DNA of 64,000 nt from positions 6,037,012 through 6,101,011 of the forward strand of contig OZ024809.1 in assembly GCA_964017045.1 (NCBI GenBank), given 5' to 3'. The stretch comes from Omphiscola glabra. Its lineage: Eukaryota; Mollusca; Gastropoda; Lymnaeidae. Shown here one piece after another: positions 22,566 through 39,100 of the stretch (its first letter is position 1; every line of letters starts with the position of its first letter). The notes under the pieces were generated by a model. It saw only the letters and a list, made by a program, of their open reading frames with translations, searched no databases and had not been told where the DNA came from. A program made the position numbers and the translations under genes.

Positions 22566-22967
22566 AGTGCAGATTTTTCTTTTGCGTCACTTCGGCGCAC
22601 TTTTCAAATGCACATTCAATTATATAGAAACAATAATGGAGTTTCGTGTCATTTAACTTATTATTTTTAAAAAAAGCTCTGGTACATTCTTAAAAACGAA
22701 GACTTTCGATTTTTTATAAAGACAAAAATAATTAAAGTAATTAAATGAGCGAAAAAAGAGTTTTAAAAAATGAATTAGAAAAACGTTTGAATCGATAGCA
22801 AAGCTTTTCCTTTTGTCTGACAACCTCGATTGGATTAGTTCGTCACAGAATCTCGTAGAATCTCAAAGAAGCTCGCCGCGTTAAATCTCTGTCACGATTA
22901 ATTTACTTTTTTAAGTTATTTTTTTTTTAACGAGATCATTGACATTTTTGAGTGAAATGAGCGAACA

Positions 22968-23185
22968 AAGAGTCCGTGGACACAGTCTCTAACGGCGAGG
23001 TTAGGCGCACACATGAACTTCTGGTGATACAAGTTGTGCAGTTAGTGGCCCTGTTGAGACCAAAGACTGAGTGGAACAGTCTCTAACAGCAATTTTAGGC
23101 GCGCATATGAACTTATGGTGATATCAGTTGTGCAGTCAGTGGCCCTGTGGAGACTAAAGACTCAGTGGACACAAACTCTAACGGT
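22968..23185. repeat. About 89-bp tandem repeat, two and a half units
   Basis: Units share GTGGACACAGTCTCTAACGG, TTAGGCGC, ATGAACTT, GGTGATA and GTGGCCCTGT. Degenerate. Confidence 0.85.
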
Positions 23186-23542
23186 AATGATAGGTGCACA
23201 AATTAACTTCTGGGGATATAATTTGAGACAAGGCGTAATGCAACAACACAACCGAATCTTGCAATTCTTTGATATACCTACATTTTTTATGAAGCTGTGC
23301 CCTACCTAATTAGTAAGTATGTGCGTTGTACGAGTGGTGCCCGTAAGGGGAGATAGGTATGAATTACTAGTGTTTTCTCTTTCGGATCAGTTTTTAATAT
23401 TTTTTTTGAACAAATAAGTATTTTTTTTTTTTAATTAATTTTTTTTTTTTTTTTTTATTTTTTGCAATTTGATTCTTAAAAAAATGTAATATGAAACCGA
23501 CCTGCAAATTTTAAAATTAATTGTTAGAACTTGAATCATGAT

Positions 23543-26283
<2,741 letters not shown>

Positions 26284-27125
26284 GAGTAGATAAAATTTAT
26301 TTTTATTTTTAAACTTAACACTGTGCATGATAACATCGGTTATAAATAGATGTTCCAATAGATCTACCCGTGAATTTAGAGTGGGAATATGTTTGGTTAT
26401 GTTTAGGGCCAGAAATCGATTGCTTTGTTTTTTCACGAGAATACAGAGTACAAATGGTCAAGAGTGAATCGTCGCATCCGATAACATGCAAAATGCCCAG
26501 TCAATCAGATCTTAGATTCAATAGCGCACAGCCATGGTAACCTGTGTAGTTGACTGTAACTGGACACAGACCAATATTGTGATATACAGAGTTCTATTTT
26601 CTTTCAACAGGTTTTATTTTCCACGCAATTAATATACTCAACGTGAAGCTCTGCACAGTCCCTTAAAATACTTTTCTGTATAGCGTTACCCTTCAAAATA
26701 CTGTTTAGTATAGTGTTACCCTTGGCCACATTAATCTCATATATGCCAGGCCGGGTCGAAATTTGATTCAAACTATAAGACTCGTTGATTCTGTGTAGTG
26801 GACTTAAACTGGACATGGATCAATCTTGTGGTACACTACTGCTGAGTATAGTGTAACCCTTGACACGTTTACCTTATCCATGCCACAGAAAAAACTCGCA
26901 CGGCCCACTCGCTGCCGTCACGACTTCTGATTCGGACTAAAATACTGGTTCATTATATCGATATATCGAAATAGTTTTAATTGATCCTGGAGGGTGTCAG
27001 AGAACGGAGCAGAATAGCAAGTCTAAATGTCAGTGACCACAAATGCTTGTTAGTTTGGCAATATAAGCAAAATAAATTTTTGAAGTTTTTACTGAAATCT
27101 TTGGACTGAAAACAGTTATATAAAT
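26284..27125. other. 5' flank of the receptor gene; no other gene seen
   Basis: AT-rich DNA with two copies of a TAGTATAGTGTTACCCTT-like motif around 26680-26860. No confident TATA box or initiator can be assigned to the receptor gene, and a non-coding first exon could lie further upstream. Confidence 0.5.
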
Positions 27126-27132
27126 ATTGAGA

Positions 27133-30100
27133 ATGTATAACAAGTACGGGTATTTACGTTACAGTGTTTCATTGTATCTCGTTCTTGCTTTAATTTCAAC
27201 TTCGTCTTTGGAGATTACTTCACAGAATCGATACGGTCCACTTAAGCCCACGTCCCACCTGGACACCAAAGCGTATATTAAACCGGGCGATATCAACATT
27301 GCGTCCTTTGTTGGACTGACCGATGCCGCTGGCTCGTTCTGCTTGGAGTCCATTCCCGCGGGCTCGATCACTCTGGAGTATTCTGAGGTCGTGGCCTTCG
27401 CCGTGAAGCTGGTGAATGAGAACTCGGCGCTGCTTCCCAACGTCACGCTAGGATTCGTCGTGTTGAATGACTGCAATATTGTGAATAGTGTCGTGGGAAA
27501 GTCTTTCTATTTTCTCCCGAGAGTCTCTCCGGCACGAACCGTCATCACGTCCTGTGACGCTACTTTGGTTTACGGCGAAGACGCTAACGTTATGCCTTAC
27601 TATGACGTCATCGGCGTCATCGGCCCAACCTTCAGTCAGCCGACCGTCATGATGACACAGATTTTAAACGTGGCGGGAATCCCCGTTGTCGGCACTGTCG
27701 CAACGAGCGATAGTCTTAGCGATAAATCCGTCTACCCCAATTTCGTGAGAGTAATCCCTCCCGATAAATACCAGGTGGAGGCCATGTTGAAATTCGCGGA
27801 AGACAACAGCTGGTCGTATATCTCGGTGATTTACGAAATCGGATCTTACGGAGAAAATGCCTTCGAAACTATCAAATCAACCAGCAGTTCACATGGAATC
27901 TGCATCGCCACGTCTCATCGCACCGACTCTCACACCAATTACGATGACGTCATGAAAGATTTACTCTCCCACCCTCACGCTCGCGTTGTTATACTCTTCA
28001 CATTCACTTCTGCTGCCAAACAACTTTTCAAATGGGCGCGATATTACAATGCGAGCGGCCATTTTATTTGGCTAGGCAGCGAGGGCGTCGGGCAAAACTA
28101 CCGTACCGAATTCAAAGGCTTTGAGAACGAAGTCGTGGGAATGTTTTCCTTCACATACTACTCCTCGCTTGTGGCAGACTACTACAACTACTTGAGAAAA
28201 CTCGATGTCGTCAGCTCAACAAACCCTTGGCTGAAACTGGCATGGGAAAATTTAGCCGGCTGCTCTTTGGACGATGGCAGATGCGATCCACATTTAGATA
28301 TCCTCCAATCCAAAGATTTTGTATTTTATGAAATGACGTCAAATTTTATCGACGCAGTCTTAACGTTCGCGCACGGTGCACACGACATGCTCACCAAAGA
28401 ATGCCCGAACGCTATTGGTCAGGATGCCAATTTCTGTTTGAAAAATCAATCTTTTATAAACTACTTGAAAAATGTTTCGTTCAGTAGCTATAATGGTCGG
28501 ATTAAGTTTAATTCTGACGGAGATGCACAAGGACTCTACAATATTTATCAAATCGTTCTAGATTTTACAAATATCTCTTTTGTGAATCGAATATCCACTG
28601 TTGGTCCCGAGATGAGGCTCAAAGCGACGTACGATATTGAACGGCAGAAGATTACATCCATGAACGGTCCCGTATCATGGAACCATCTGAGAAAAGAAGA
28701 GACTGTGGTTCCACTTGCAGACGGCCTACCGCCGCGGGCGGCCCCCGAGTCTGTGTGCAGCCGCCCTTGTGTTGTGGGCGAGTACAAGATACAGAAGGAG
28801 CCTGAGTGCTGCTGGGAATGCCGTGAGTGCCGGGAAAACGAGCGACTTAACAACGACAACACGGGCTGCGAGCGGTGTGCTAAATACATGTGGCCCGACC
28901 CGAATACGGATTTTAAGACTTGCCTCGAGATTCCCCTGACTTATCAAGACATATCCGATACGCTGCCTCTTATTCAAATCTGTTTGGGCGTAGCCGCCCT
29001 TATCTGCGCCGTGGTTGTCGTTTTTTGCTACGTCTACTTCCGGGATGTGCGCGTCATCAAAGCTGCCAGCAAGGAGCTGAGCATCCTCCAGATGGGGGCC
29101 ATCTTTCTCGGCTACCTGACGGTCATTCTCTTACAGGCGACGCCCACCCCGATCACGTGCGGGGTGCGATACTTTTCATTCTGTCTCAGCTTCACCTGGC
29201 TCTACGCTCCCTTGTTGGTAAAGGTCATCAGAATCTACCGCATCTTTGAGAGTGGGACCAAGAGCAACAGGCGTCCCAGATTTGTTAGCCCACAGTCCCA
29301 GCTCATCTTAACAGCTATTCTCATAGCGGTACAGGTAAGTTGTAATCTTAAATAATTCAATATCATACCAATACATGTATATTATATTATTAAATAATTC
29401 AATAAGAATAAATGTATACATATGTACCCTGAATGTCTAGATACCATTCTTATAACAATACACGTACAGCGAAGTCACAAAGCCAAAGTTATCGTATTTC
29501 CTGTGAACATATAACAGTTTTTGTTTTGTTTTTTGCAAATGTCATAGACCTGTATAATGTAAGTACGGGACATACATCTCCATAAGAATAATTGCCTCAC
29601 AATACTTGCGGAGCTTGATGGTAACTACAATCTTAAGTATCTACAAAACTGCATTCTTTGTAGCCGCGGTTCTCAACCAGTGGGTCGCGAACCCTTTAGT
29701 GATCGAAAGACCCTTTCACAGGAGTCACCTAAGACTATCGGAAAACACACATACTCTCCAGTTATGAAGTAGCAACGAATATAATTTTATGGTTGGGGGT
29801 AATGTTCCCTTTAATCTGCGCGGCTGCGCGGCCGCGCAGCTATCTCACAGACGCCGCACAGCAGTTTTGGGTATCCGCTCAGCAAATTTTTATAAAAATC
29901 AAATTGTAAAGATAAGATGCGCTCTACAGTTTTAATAACACTTTCAACTATGTTTTTAATTTGATTTAGATCTTTATTTTCGTCTTCTACTTTTTAAGTA
30001 GAACTATTGATTTATATAATTACTGATACTTGATCAAGATAGGCTAGTTTTGAACCACCTCCGCTATTCATATAAATTTCGTGGCGCCTAGTGCGCTGTG

Positions 30101-33100
30101 AATGTTTATAAAGTAATAAATCGAATATCTCTAGTTTATTATTTATGTAGTAGCTAATCATTTTTAACAATGTTCTTAACCGTTATATCTAAACGTCAGC
30201 TAAGCGAACTGTCAGCAACATCGCATGCTAAGAAAAAGTGTAGATCAAATTTTAAAACGGAATGTCTCAATGACTGTGTGCATGCAGCACTTCCAGATTC
30301 GTCGTCAGAGTGGACTGTCACACTACCAGATTTGTCGTTAGAGCGGACTGTCACACTAGCAGATTCGTCGTCAGAGCGGACTGTCACACTACAAGATTCA
30401 GGCAGGGTGATAGTTTTAAATATCGTGAACTTGATAATGCCATTATATGTGAAATGTGCTTCAAAAGGGGAAAGGTGGGAGGCTTGAATGCTGGATATCT
30501 TAAACGACTTGTCAAGCAAAAAAATACACGCAGATGCTGTACAGAGACTTCGTTCTATACATAATACAGGCAGGAGTGTACTGCGAATGCCCACAGAAAG
30601 GGTCGCCTGATCTCGAGGCATGAGAAAAGAAGCAGCACAATGTAAAAGTGCTTAGGAAGACCAACTTAAAATTTTGATTGACAACGAACACGAACTCATC
30701 TATGAATGCGGCCAAAACATACACATCCATATGGCTAAATATGCCCGAGCCCATGATAGCTAGCGCAGTAAGAATTAATTACGCTTTTGAGTTTGGTGGT
30801 TCTATTGATTCTGTAGTGAAGGGTGAAATAACTAGCTAACTCCGCAATGCGAAGTTCCCCATATTAACAGTAGATGAGAGCATTAAAATTTCAATGACAA
30901 AAATATTGATTTTATACGCTAAGTTTCGGCCAGTGGCGTAGTGAGCTTAACTCGCGCCCGGGGCACATTACCTTTTTAGCGCCCCCCCCCCGATTCGAAA
31001 ACCATACAATATTATATTAAAATATACCATTTGGCGCCCCTTTGTGAGTAGCGCCCGGGGCATGATGCCCCTCTTGCCCACTCCCTCACTACGCCACTGA
31101 TTCACACACCTGGTTATAGGTTTAATAGGTTCACACACCCGGTTATAGTTTTGATACATTCACACATCTGGTTATAGTTTCGATACATTCACACCAGTGG
31201 CGTAGTGAGCTTAACTCGCGCCCGGGGCACAATACCTTTTTAGCGCCCCCCCCCATATTCGAAAACCATACAAAATTATATGTAAAATATACCATTTGGC
31301 GCCCCTTTGTTAGTAGCGCTCGGGGCATGATGCCCCCCTTGCCCCCCCCCCCCCACTACGCCACTGGTTTCGGCCATATCCCGGTAATGTTTACAAGATA
31401 GTTTGTTGGAACTTTGTCTCTGTTGGCATGTGACTGTAAATCTGTGGAGTCAGCAATAGCAAGAGTTTTATCAATAGAATTCATTGAACATGCAGAAAAT
31501 GGTTATCTTTACCTCTGATGGTGCATCAGTTATGCTAGGCAAGAAAAATGGAGCTGCAGCAATTCTTCGCCGACGTATTCCACATCTACTGGAACAACAT
31601 TGCCTTGCTTATCGTGAAGATTTAGGCATCGGTGATGCTTGTTAACATCAAAGTTTAATGGCAGACATTGAAACATTCCTTAGGACAGTGTACACATTGT
31701 TCACTAGGTCAACAGTATGGAAAGCCCAGTTTACCGAAGTAGCTAAGGTGTTGGAATGTAGCCTTCAGACCAATAAATGAAATCAGATAGCTTCCGCGAC
31801 ACTTTGCCTTACGAGCATTGCTGAGGAACATACAAGTGTTGACTGAATGCTGTGAGGAGCAGGTGGATCTGTATAATGATCCAGTTCATAAGTACTATTT
31901 GAAGAAACTAAATGATATGTAGCTTCGAACTTCACTGATTGTCTATGATAAATTTGTTGGCGAGCTTGATGAATTGTGCAAGCTTCTACATAGAAAAAAT
32001 CGTACGACCATCGAGGCATACCTGTTTGTAAAAGCAAGGACCACTAAGCTCCGTGCCCAGTACCTTGATGATAATGTGCACTGGTCCGAAGAAGTTGTTG
32101 AATTGCTTGCATATGACGAGGCTATAAGCATGAGTTCCATCCTAAAATTCGTTGAAAGTTTATGTTTAAACCTGGATTCTCGTTTTCCTGAAAGTGATTT
32201 GATGCAATGGCGAATCTTTGAGATATCAGCGTTTTTCGACACTTGAGATTTTAATTTTGGCCAAGAAGAAGTTGCAGCACTGGTTTCTAGATATACGGCA
32301 TTCCTGGATACTTAGATGACATTCTGCGGAATGTAACGGAGCAGTAACGTAGCTTAAGATTTGTGCTTGCAGTAAAAAATGAAATGTGGATTGATGCAGA
32401 CTTTCGACGAGATGGTTCGAATTGTAATAAAGGAGAACGATTCGGCAATATTGCCATTCTTTTGGATATTTGTGCTACATTTATAGCACCAAGCACCGAT
32501 TGTCAATGGACTACGATGAGTCGATTGTTTTGTCACGTGATAAGCGTAAGTACGAGTAAGACTTCCGGTAGGCTGTCTGCAACACACTAGTCGCTAACAA
32601 ATTTTTCTTCAAACAACTTTCTTCATTTAATCTTAACTGAATTACAATTATTGTCACATTTATGAATGTCATTTTAAAAAAACACATGTATTCAAGAATA
32701 TTTTGAAAAGTGAAATTTTTAATTAACATTGGGGAAGCGCTGACGGAGACAAAAATTTTGCTTAAAAAGTTATGTTAATGGCTGATCAGCTGTTATCTGT
32801 TGTTATGTGTTGTTATGTGTAGCATAGGCTACCGAAGGCTTACTCGTATCACGTGACAAAACAAGGAAGTGACTCATCGTAGTCCATTCCTCATGTACTT
32901 CTGGATTGAGACATTCATCAAGTTCCCACAACACGTTGTAATAGGTCTTACTATTCCAATTATTAGTGAATAAACTCAAGCCTTTTCGAACTAACTATAT
33001 ATATAAGAATGAGCTATAGTGACATAACGCTTAAAACCCGAAAATATTTTGATACGTTCAGACTCTTAAAAACAATCATAGTTATTTTCTATTATTTTAC

Positions 33101-36100
33101 GGAAATCGAATAAATTTACATGCGCAAAAAATATTATATTTCCGTTTTTATTTTAGCAAAAGTTTAAGTATTATTATTATAAATCACAAATACATATAAG
33201 GAAACAAATAAAGAACTATCTAAGCATTTTATATGCTTTTAAAGGTTATGAAAAAAAATTAAATAAAAAAAATATGATCAAAGAAATACACAGTAATCAC
33301 ACTTATCGGGAAAACCTGAACATCAGTTGTTGTTAGTGCGCTCTTTAGCGCGTTGTCAATAAGGCGAAATAAAAATAAAATTAATTAGTTCTAAATAATC
33401 ACGCAAATGACGTCATTGTGCGATTGCTTATTTAGCAAAAGCTAAAAGTTATCTGATTTAATAAAAGAGCGTGACAAAATTGATAATGTACATTCCCCTT
33501 CTTATAAGTAAAATTAATAAATAGCATTGATTTCTTTTTAAATTGCTAAACTTAAATACTAATTTAGCTTTGTATTTTTAACATTTAATAAATAAGTTTG
33601 TACTTTTTTATTCATTCCAAAAATAAACTTTGATGAAATTTATAAAGTAGTAAAAACTCTACATTTAAAAATAATTTTAATAAGAATATGTCGTTTAATT
33701 AAGTTGGTGCAGCAAAACTAAATAGCCAAATAGCATTTTTAATGCACTTATCACTGATCTAGATAAGAACAAAGCATATTAAATGCAAAAAAAAAATCTT
33801 ATTGCGTTAGTAAGGGGGCTACATTCAAGTGGATGATTTATTTATTTTTTAAAAACTTTCTGGGCGAGGAGTACACTATACCTTCATTTTCCCAATGCAG
33901 CACAAGATAAGCCTCAGGATAAATTTGATCAATAACTAACCTTCTTCGATACATTTATATCGATGGTAGGAAATTGAGTTCATGCATTTTTACTTGGATG
34001 ACAATATCTTTCAATCCAATGACATAACAGTTGTAAAAAAATAAGCTATATTCTCATTTTACATATTATGAACATATGTTAACCAATTTAGAAAATCAAT
34101 GACGTTAACAAAATATATATACATTTACATAATTATACCCCTGGATATCAAAACCCAATCACTTTACATAAGTGAAAATTAAATTTAAAAAATAGAGATT
34201 TTATTAGAGAGAGAGATAGACTGAAAGACAGACAGACAGACAAATACACAGATATGTGATAGATATATAGAGATGTAGATAAAAGATAGATAGACGGATG
34301 GATGGAAGGGTGGTAGATAGGTTGGTAGGTAGGTAAGTAGGTAGATAGATAGATAGGTAAGTAGGTAGATATATAGATAGGTAGGTAAGGAGATAGGTAG
34401 ATAGATAGATAGATAAATGGGTAGATCAATTAAGATAGTAGCTGGATAGGTAGATAGCTAGGTAGATAGGTAGGTAGGTAGTTAGTTAGTTAGGTTGGTA
34501 GGTAGGTAGGTAGGCAGGTGGGCAGGTAGGTAGGTAGGTAGGCAGGCATGTAGATGGTAGATATGTAGATAGGTAGATGATAGATAGATTGGTAGATAGA
34601 TAGACAAACAGACACACAGACAAACATACAAGCAGTCAGACAGACAGAGAGACATAAGGAGAGAAAGAAAGAGAGACAGTCAGAGAGACAGACAGAGAGA
34701 CAGACACACAGACAGACAGAGAGACAGACAGTCAGACAGACAGACAGATCATCCTTGAATAATTGCAAAACAAGGTATCTTAATTCGGTAAACTGTATCT
34801 ATACATATATAAAAATTAATATATATAAGTATACCATTAATCCGAAAGTGGTGAATATTTTGTGAATAGTTTTAAAAAATGCTAATGTTTCTGAATTATT
34901 ACACACATTTTACAATATTCCGTTTTGGGACCAGGGACCTAAATTCCCCCCCCCCCCCACTTTTTTATGAGCTAAATATAATTTCCATATGTGTTCCTGT
35001 ACCATTCATCCGATTGCGATAAAACTTTGGTAAGTTGTTGTGCGCACAAAAGGTTTCTGAATTAGATTATCCATTTTGAAATATTCCTTTTGGGGCCGGA
35101 GCACCAAATTATTTTTTTCTTATATGAGCTATACAAATATAATTTCAATCAGTGCTATTGCATGAGTGGCTAGAAATCAATCAAATACAAACGACATTTC
35201 AGTTTCAGTGTGACATAAGTACAACCATTTTAAAATTTTGCCGGGGGCCTTGATTTAAAAATAATACATATTTGAGCTATCTAAATATAATTTAAAACAG
35301 AGCTACTTCATGGGTGGATCAATCGCTACAAGTGTGTGAACTACATTTTGAAAATCCATACTTCTCACGTGGACAGATGTATGTTGCCTGCTCACGTGGA
35401 CAGCTGTATGTTGCCTGCTCACTGGTCGCAAAAACGTCTAATTTATTTGTGTACACAGCAGACGGAAAAAAACAATAAATATGTTCTATTTAAAAATTAC
35501 TTTAAAACTTAATTAAAACACAAACACTTTTCTAATCGAGTGGCATTGCAACGCATGCCGGGTTCTCGCTAGTAACTTTAACAATCAATGAGGAATACAA
35601 GCTGGAACTACAAGAAACACATCTTTCTTCCACAACGTTCCACACAATAACTGCCGCACGACTAAAACCTTACATCACACTACGGACTAGACAATACGTC
35701 ACAATTAACATAAAATTACGTCATTCAGACAAGCGCGGGAAGAGCGTTCATTATCTAACTAACACACACCGCGCGTAATAAACACGCATTTACTCGCAAC
35801 AATAACTAATGAACTCCCCTACTTGACACCGATTGTGAACGTGGATTCAGTCTAATGAATAATATAAAAATAAAATCTAGAAATAGACTGGAAGAGTTGC
35901 ATTTAGACATTCTTATGAGGATTAAATCGTATCAGAATGATGGACATCAGATCAAACTTGACGATGTGTATTAAAGAAGGATATCGTTGAAAGACAGACG
36001 CCAGAGTACCTCCAGAAATGAGTCAATCAAATGACAAGCGGCCACTGGTACTGGATGTGTTAGAATTTAGTTACTATATGCAACGAAGAGGATAAATAAT

Positions 36101-39100
36101 AGAAATATATTTAGCTTGAATGAACTATTGTGACATTTCTAATTATAATTATTTATTTATAGCTCCTATATTTTTTTACAATAAAATGTTTGCACTTAAG
36201 TTCATTTATGTAATTTCCGTTTGTGTGTGTGTGTGTGTTTGTGGGCTGTAAAACTTTGCACACAAAAAATTGATCCACTAAAACTTTGCACAATAGGAAA
36301 TTAGTAAAAACATAGTAAGGTTAAACCTGATAAAAAGGAACGCAACAAAACAACGAACGTGTCGACAGGAAGCCTTCATCAGCGAACAAACAGAAAAACG
36401 AATAAAATTAAAAAATGTATAAAAAAATTATAATGTAGCACTTACCTTAGAAGTAGTGTCCAAGAGGGCAGCAAAAGATTTGCACACAACTTTATTATTT
36501 TGCACACGAACCAGCAAACCTCAGAGGGAACATGGCCGGTGGGTCCAGAATAGTTAACTTCTAATTTGAAATATTATTATTAAATGTCATATATAGCGCG
36601 GTACTTCAACCTAGGACTGGACTCACCGCGCTGTACATAAAATATTAGAAAAAGAGACATAATCGTGACATTGTCATAAAATAATTTTATGTACTAAAGA
36701 ACAGTTGTATAAAAACAAAAACAAAAAAATGTATATTCACCCCACACACTTCAGAACATTTACATGTCAAGCCATGGACGGCAGCCACCAGCATCGTTTG
36801 GGTAGTAGAGTTTAAAGTGATGTGTTTTGAGTGCAGTGTTGAAGGCCTGAGTGATTGGTATACTGCTGATGTGTAGTGGTAGAGAATTCCATTGTTTGAA
36901 GGCGCAGAAAGAGAAAGATCTTTCACCATTTGTTTTAGTGCGTGTCTTGGGAACGGACAGAATACGCGTGTCTGCGGAGGAGCGAAGCTGTCGAAGGGGT
37001 ATATAGACAGAAAGAAGTTCGGTCAGATATGAAGGGCAAGACACCAAGCAAAAGTTGTGACAGAGAACAGACAGCTTGTGATCAATGCGTGCCTGTATAG
37101 GGAGCTAAAGAAGTGAGGGAAGAAGTGGAGTGATGTAATCACGTTTTTTTTTGTCTTTAGAACTAGTGGGTGGTGATGATTAGCAGGGAGCATTTTGAGG
37201 AAATGGGTGGGTAAGAAAAATATTTGACTTCTTATTTCTCTAATACATGCCGGTCTTTAAACAATAGTCATACAGACAGTCCCACACCGTACCTGCCGCC
37301 TTTAAAACATAGGTCTACAAATTGTCCTATACACTACCTGCCCGTCACGCATAACACTTGCTGCTTGATAGCATTTTGAGTAAAAGGGTGGGGTGGGGCT
37401 GTTGGGAAACTGAAGAAGCCACACCAGACGTAAATTAGATATAAGAAAGTCCTAAAAGACATGGGATGTGTCCCAATAATGAACCGACCCCATCAGATCC
37501 ATCGACTAATCAGCAGGCTTAAATAATCGTGAATCTGCTCACATTGAGTGTACCCAGCTGTGACACAGTCGAATATCGGATGGATGGGACGAATTTTTGT
37601 CACAGCTCCGAAATAACTTTTAAATTACCATTTCCTGCTGATACCATTCTCTATGTGAAGAAATACTTTGGTTATGCTCAAATCATTGCATACAAATCCT
37701 TCAATTATGTCTTATCCTTCGGCTGTGGTATTCACCACTTTTGGTATTCATCACTTTTTGGTACTTATCGATTCGTGGTTTTGAGAGTTCAAGATTGCGA
37801 CTAAGATCACAAATCTAAAATAACCATTAGCCTGAAAGTGATAATGAATGGAGCGATAATCGGCATTCTCGAAAAGCTCAGCAAAAAATGTAACGGAAAA
37901 GGGGGCGAAAAAATCTTGGCTCTCCCGGGCGGTGCTTGTATCCCTGGCTACGCCTCTGTTAACATGGCTTTTGGTGTCCAACATGACGCAACCATCATAA
38001 ACAAAGGTTTTCTGTATTAAAAAATATAATTCAATTCTCAAGTTGGTTTACCTGTCACCTGGACTAGTGGTTATGACCTGTACTTTGTGGAACCCAACAC
38101 ATCCTCTCCCAAGGGCTCCGCGACCGCTCAGTAAAATAAAATGAGCAAATTGAGTGGCCCCTACCTATAAATTAATGCAAAAAGTGTCCGACGAGGGAAA
38201 AAAAACATAACCACTTGTCTTTTTGTGCATCCGTCATTAGCGACGCTTAACGTGTCAGTATGCAATGCTTAATGTTGTGGTTCATGAAGTGGTGTTGTCG
38301 TTACAATGTCATTTGTCATTAGCTGTGCAATGCCACGCGGCAGTGAATTAGCCACACGCCTGATGTTTGTGAAGATTACTTCCTGTTCATATGCAGTTTT
38401 TCTTTGCTACAAATGTGGTGCTTCTTTTTAATCGTGTTACGTCAGCTGAAAATTTTAATAGTTAGAGCCATTTTATAAATATATATATATACATATTTGA
38501 AAGTAAAATTGTTATGTGTCATTTTTACCCTCAGCTTGTACTACAAAACATTGTAAAGTAGCCCAGTTATTTAAAGTAATTAAGTAAAAATTAGAAATAT
38601 AACCACACAAGAAGTAATAAAAAAACACTTACTTTTGTTTTCCTAAACTAAACTAATCAAGCATCTGATAGCTCCAACTACTTCGCGAATTAGTTGCGAG
38701 GTGGAAACTCACTGTAGAATCCCTCTTAGAGAGCGTCCGATGCTTGCCCGGGACAGGTGGGGGGAGATATTAGGACGTAATTTGCAGTCCCGGCCCCTAG
38801 GAGAGTGGACTGTGGACGTTTTAAACGCAGCGTCTTCGTCTCCGGGCTAGGAGGGTCTCCGCCGGCGAGCCCGATCGTGCGGCTGCTGGTGGGGACGGTC
38901 CACGCCCGGTGAGGTCTCTGGCGTCCTCCCGCACGGTCGGACGCCGAGGAAACCCAGCACCTGGCTTGTGTGGTTGGGCGCCAGGTGAGGGCATAAAGAG
39001 CTTAAGCTAGACGGCACGCTGACGCCATTTCCTAATGTGATCGCTCCAATAGCTGAATTGAAGAAAAATAATGAACGGTATTTTAAATTCTGCTGGAACT

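Larger units (their letters stand above)
29801..36532 (+). mobile_element. hAT-superfamily DNA transposon (degraded, with nested insertions) in the receptor intron
   Basis: The ends are inverted: AATGTTCCCTTT on the left and AGAGGGAACATG on the right. The left subterminal region is a GC-rich palindrome (GCGCGGCTGCGCGGCCGCGC). It is absent from the paralogous position near 940 in copy 1. Inside are hAT transposase fragments (30170-30924, 31376-32504, 35826-35974), a twin MITE (30932-31367), a long-TIR MITE (32505-32888) and a microsatellite-bearing element (32994-35574). No clean 8-bp target duplication could be read, perhaps because it landed at the edge of the SPIN-like fragment. Confidence 0.72.

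Noticed and set aside
28548..28977. Minus-strand frames inside the receptor exon
   Set aside because: They are opposite-strand shadows of the conserved cysteine-rich linker and TM1 coding region.
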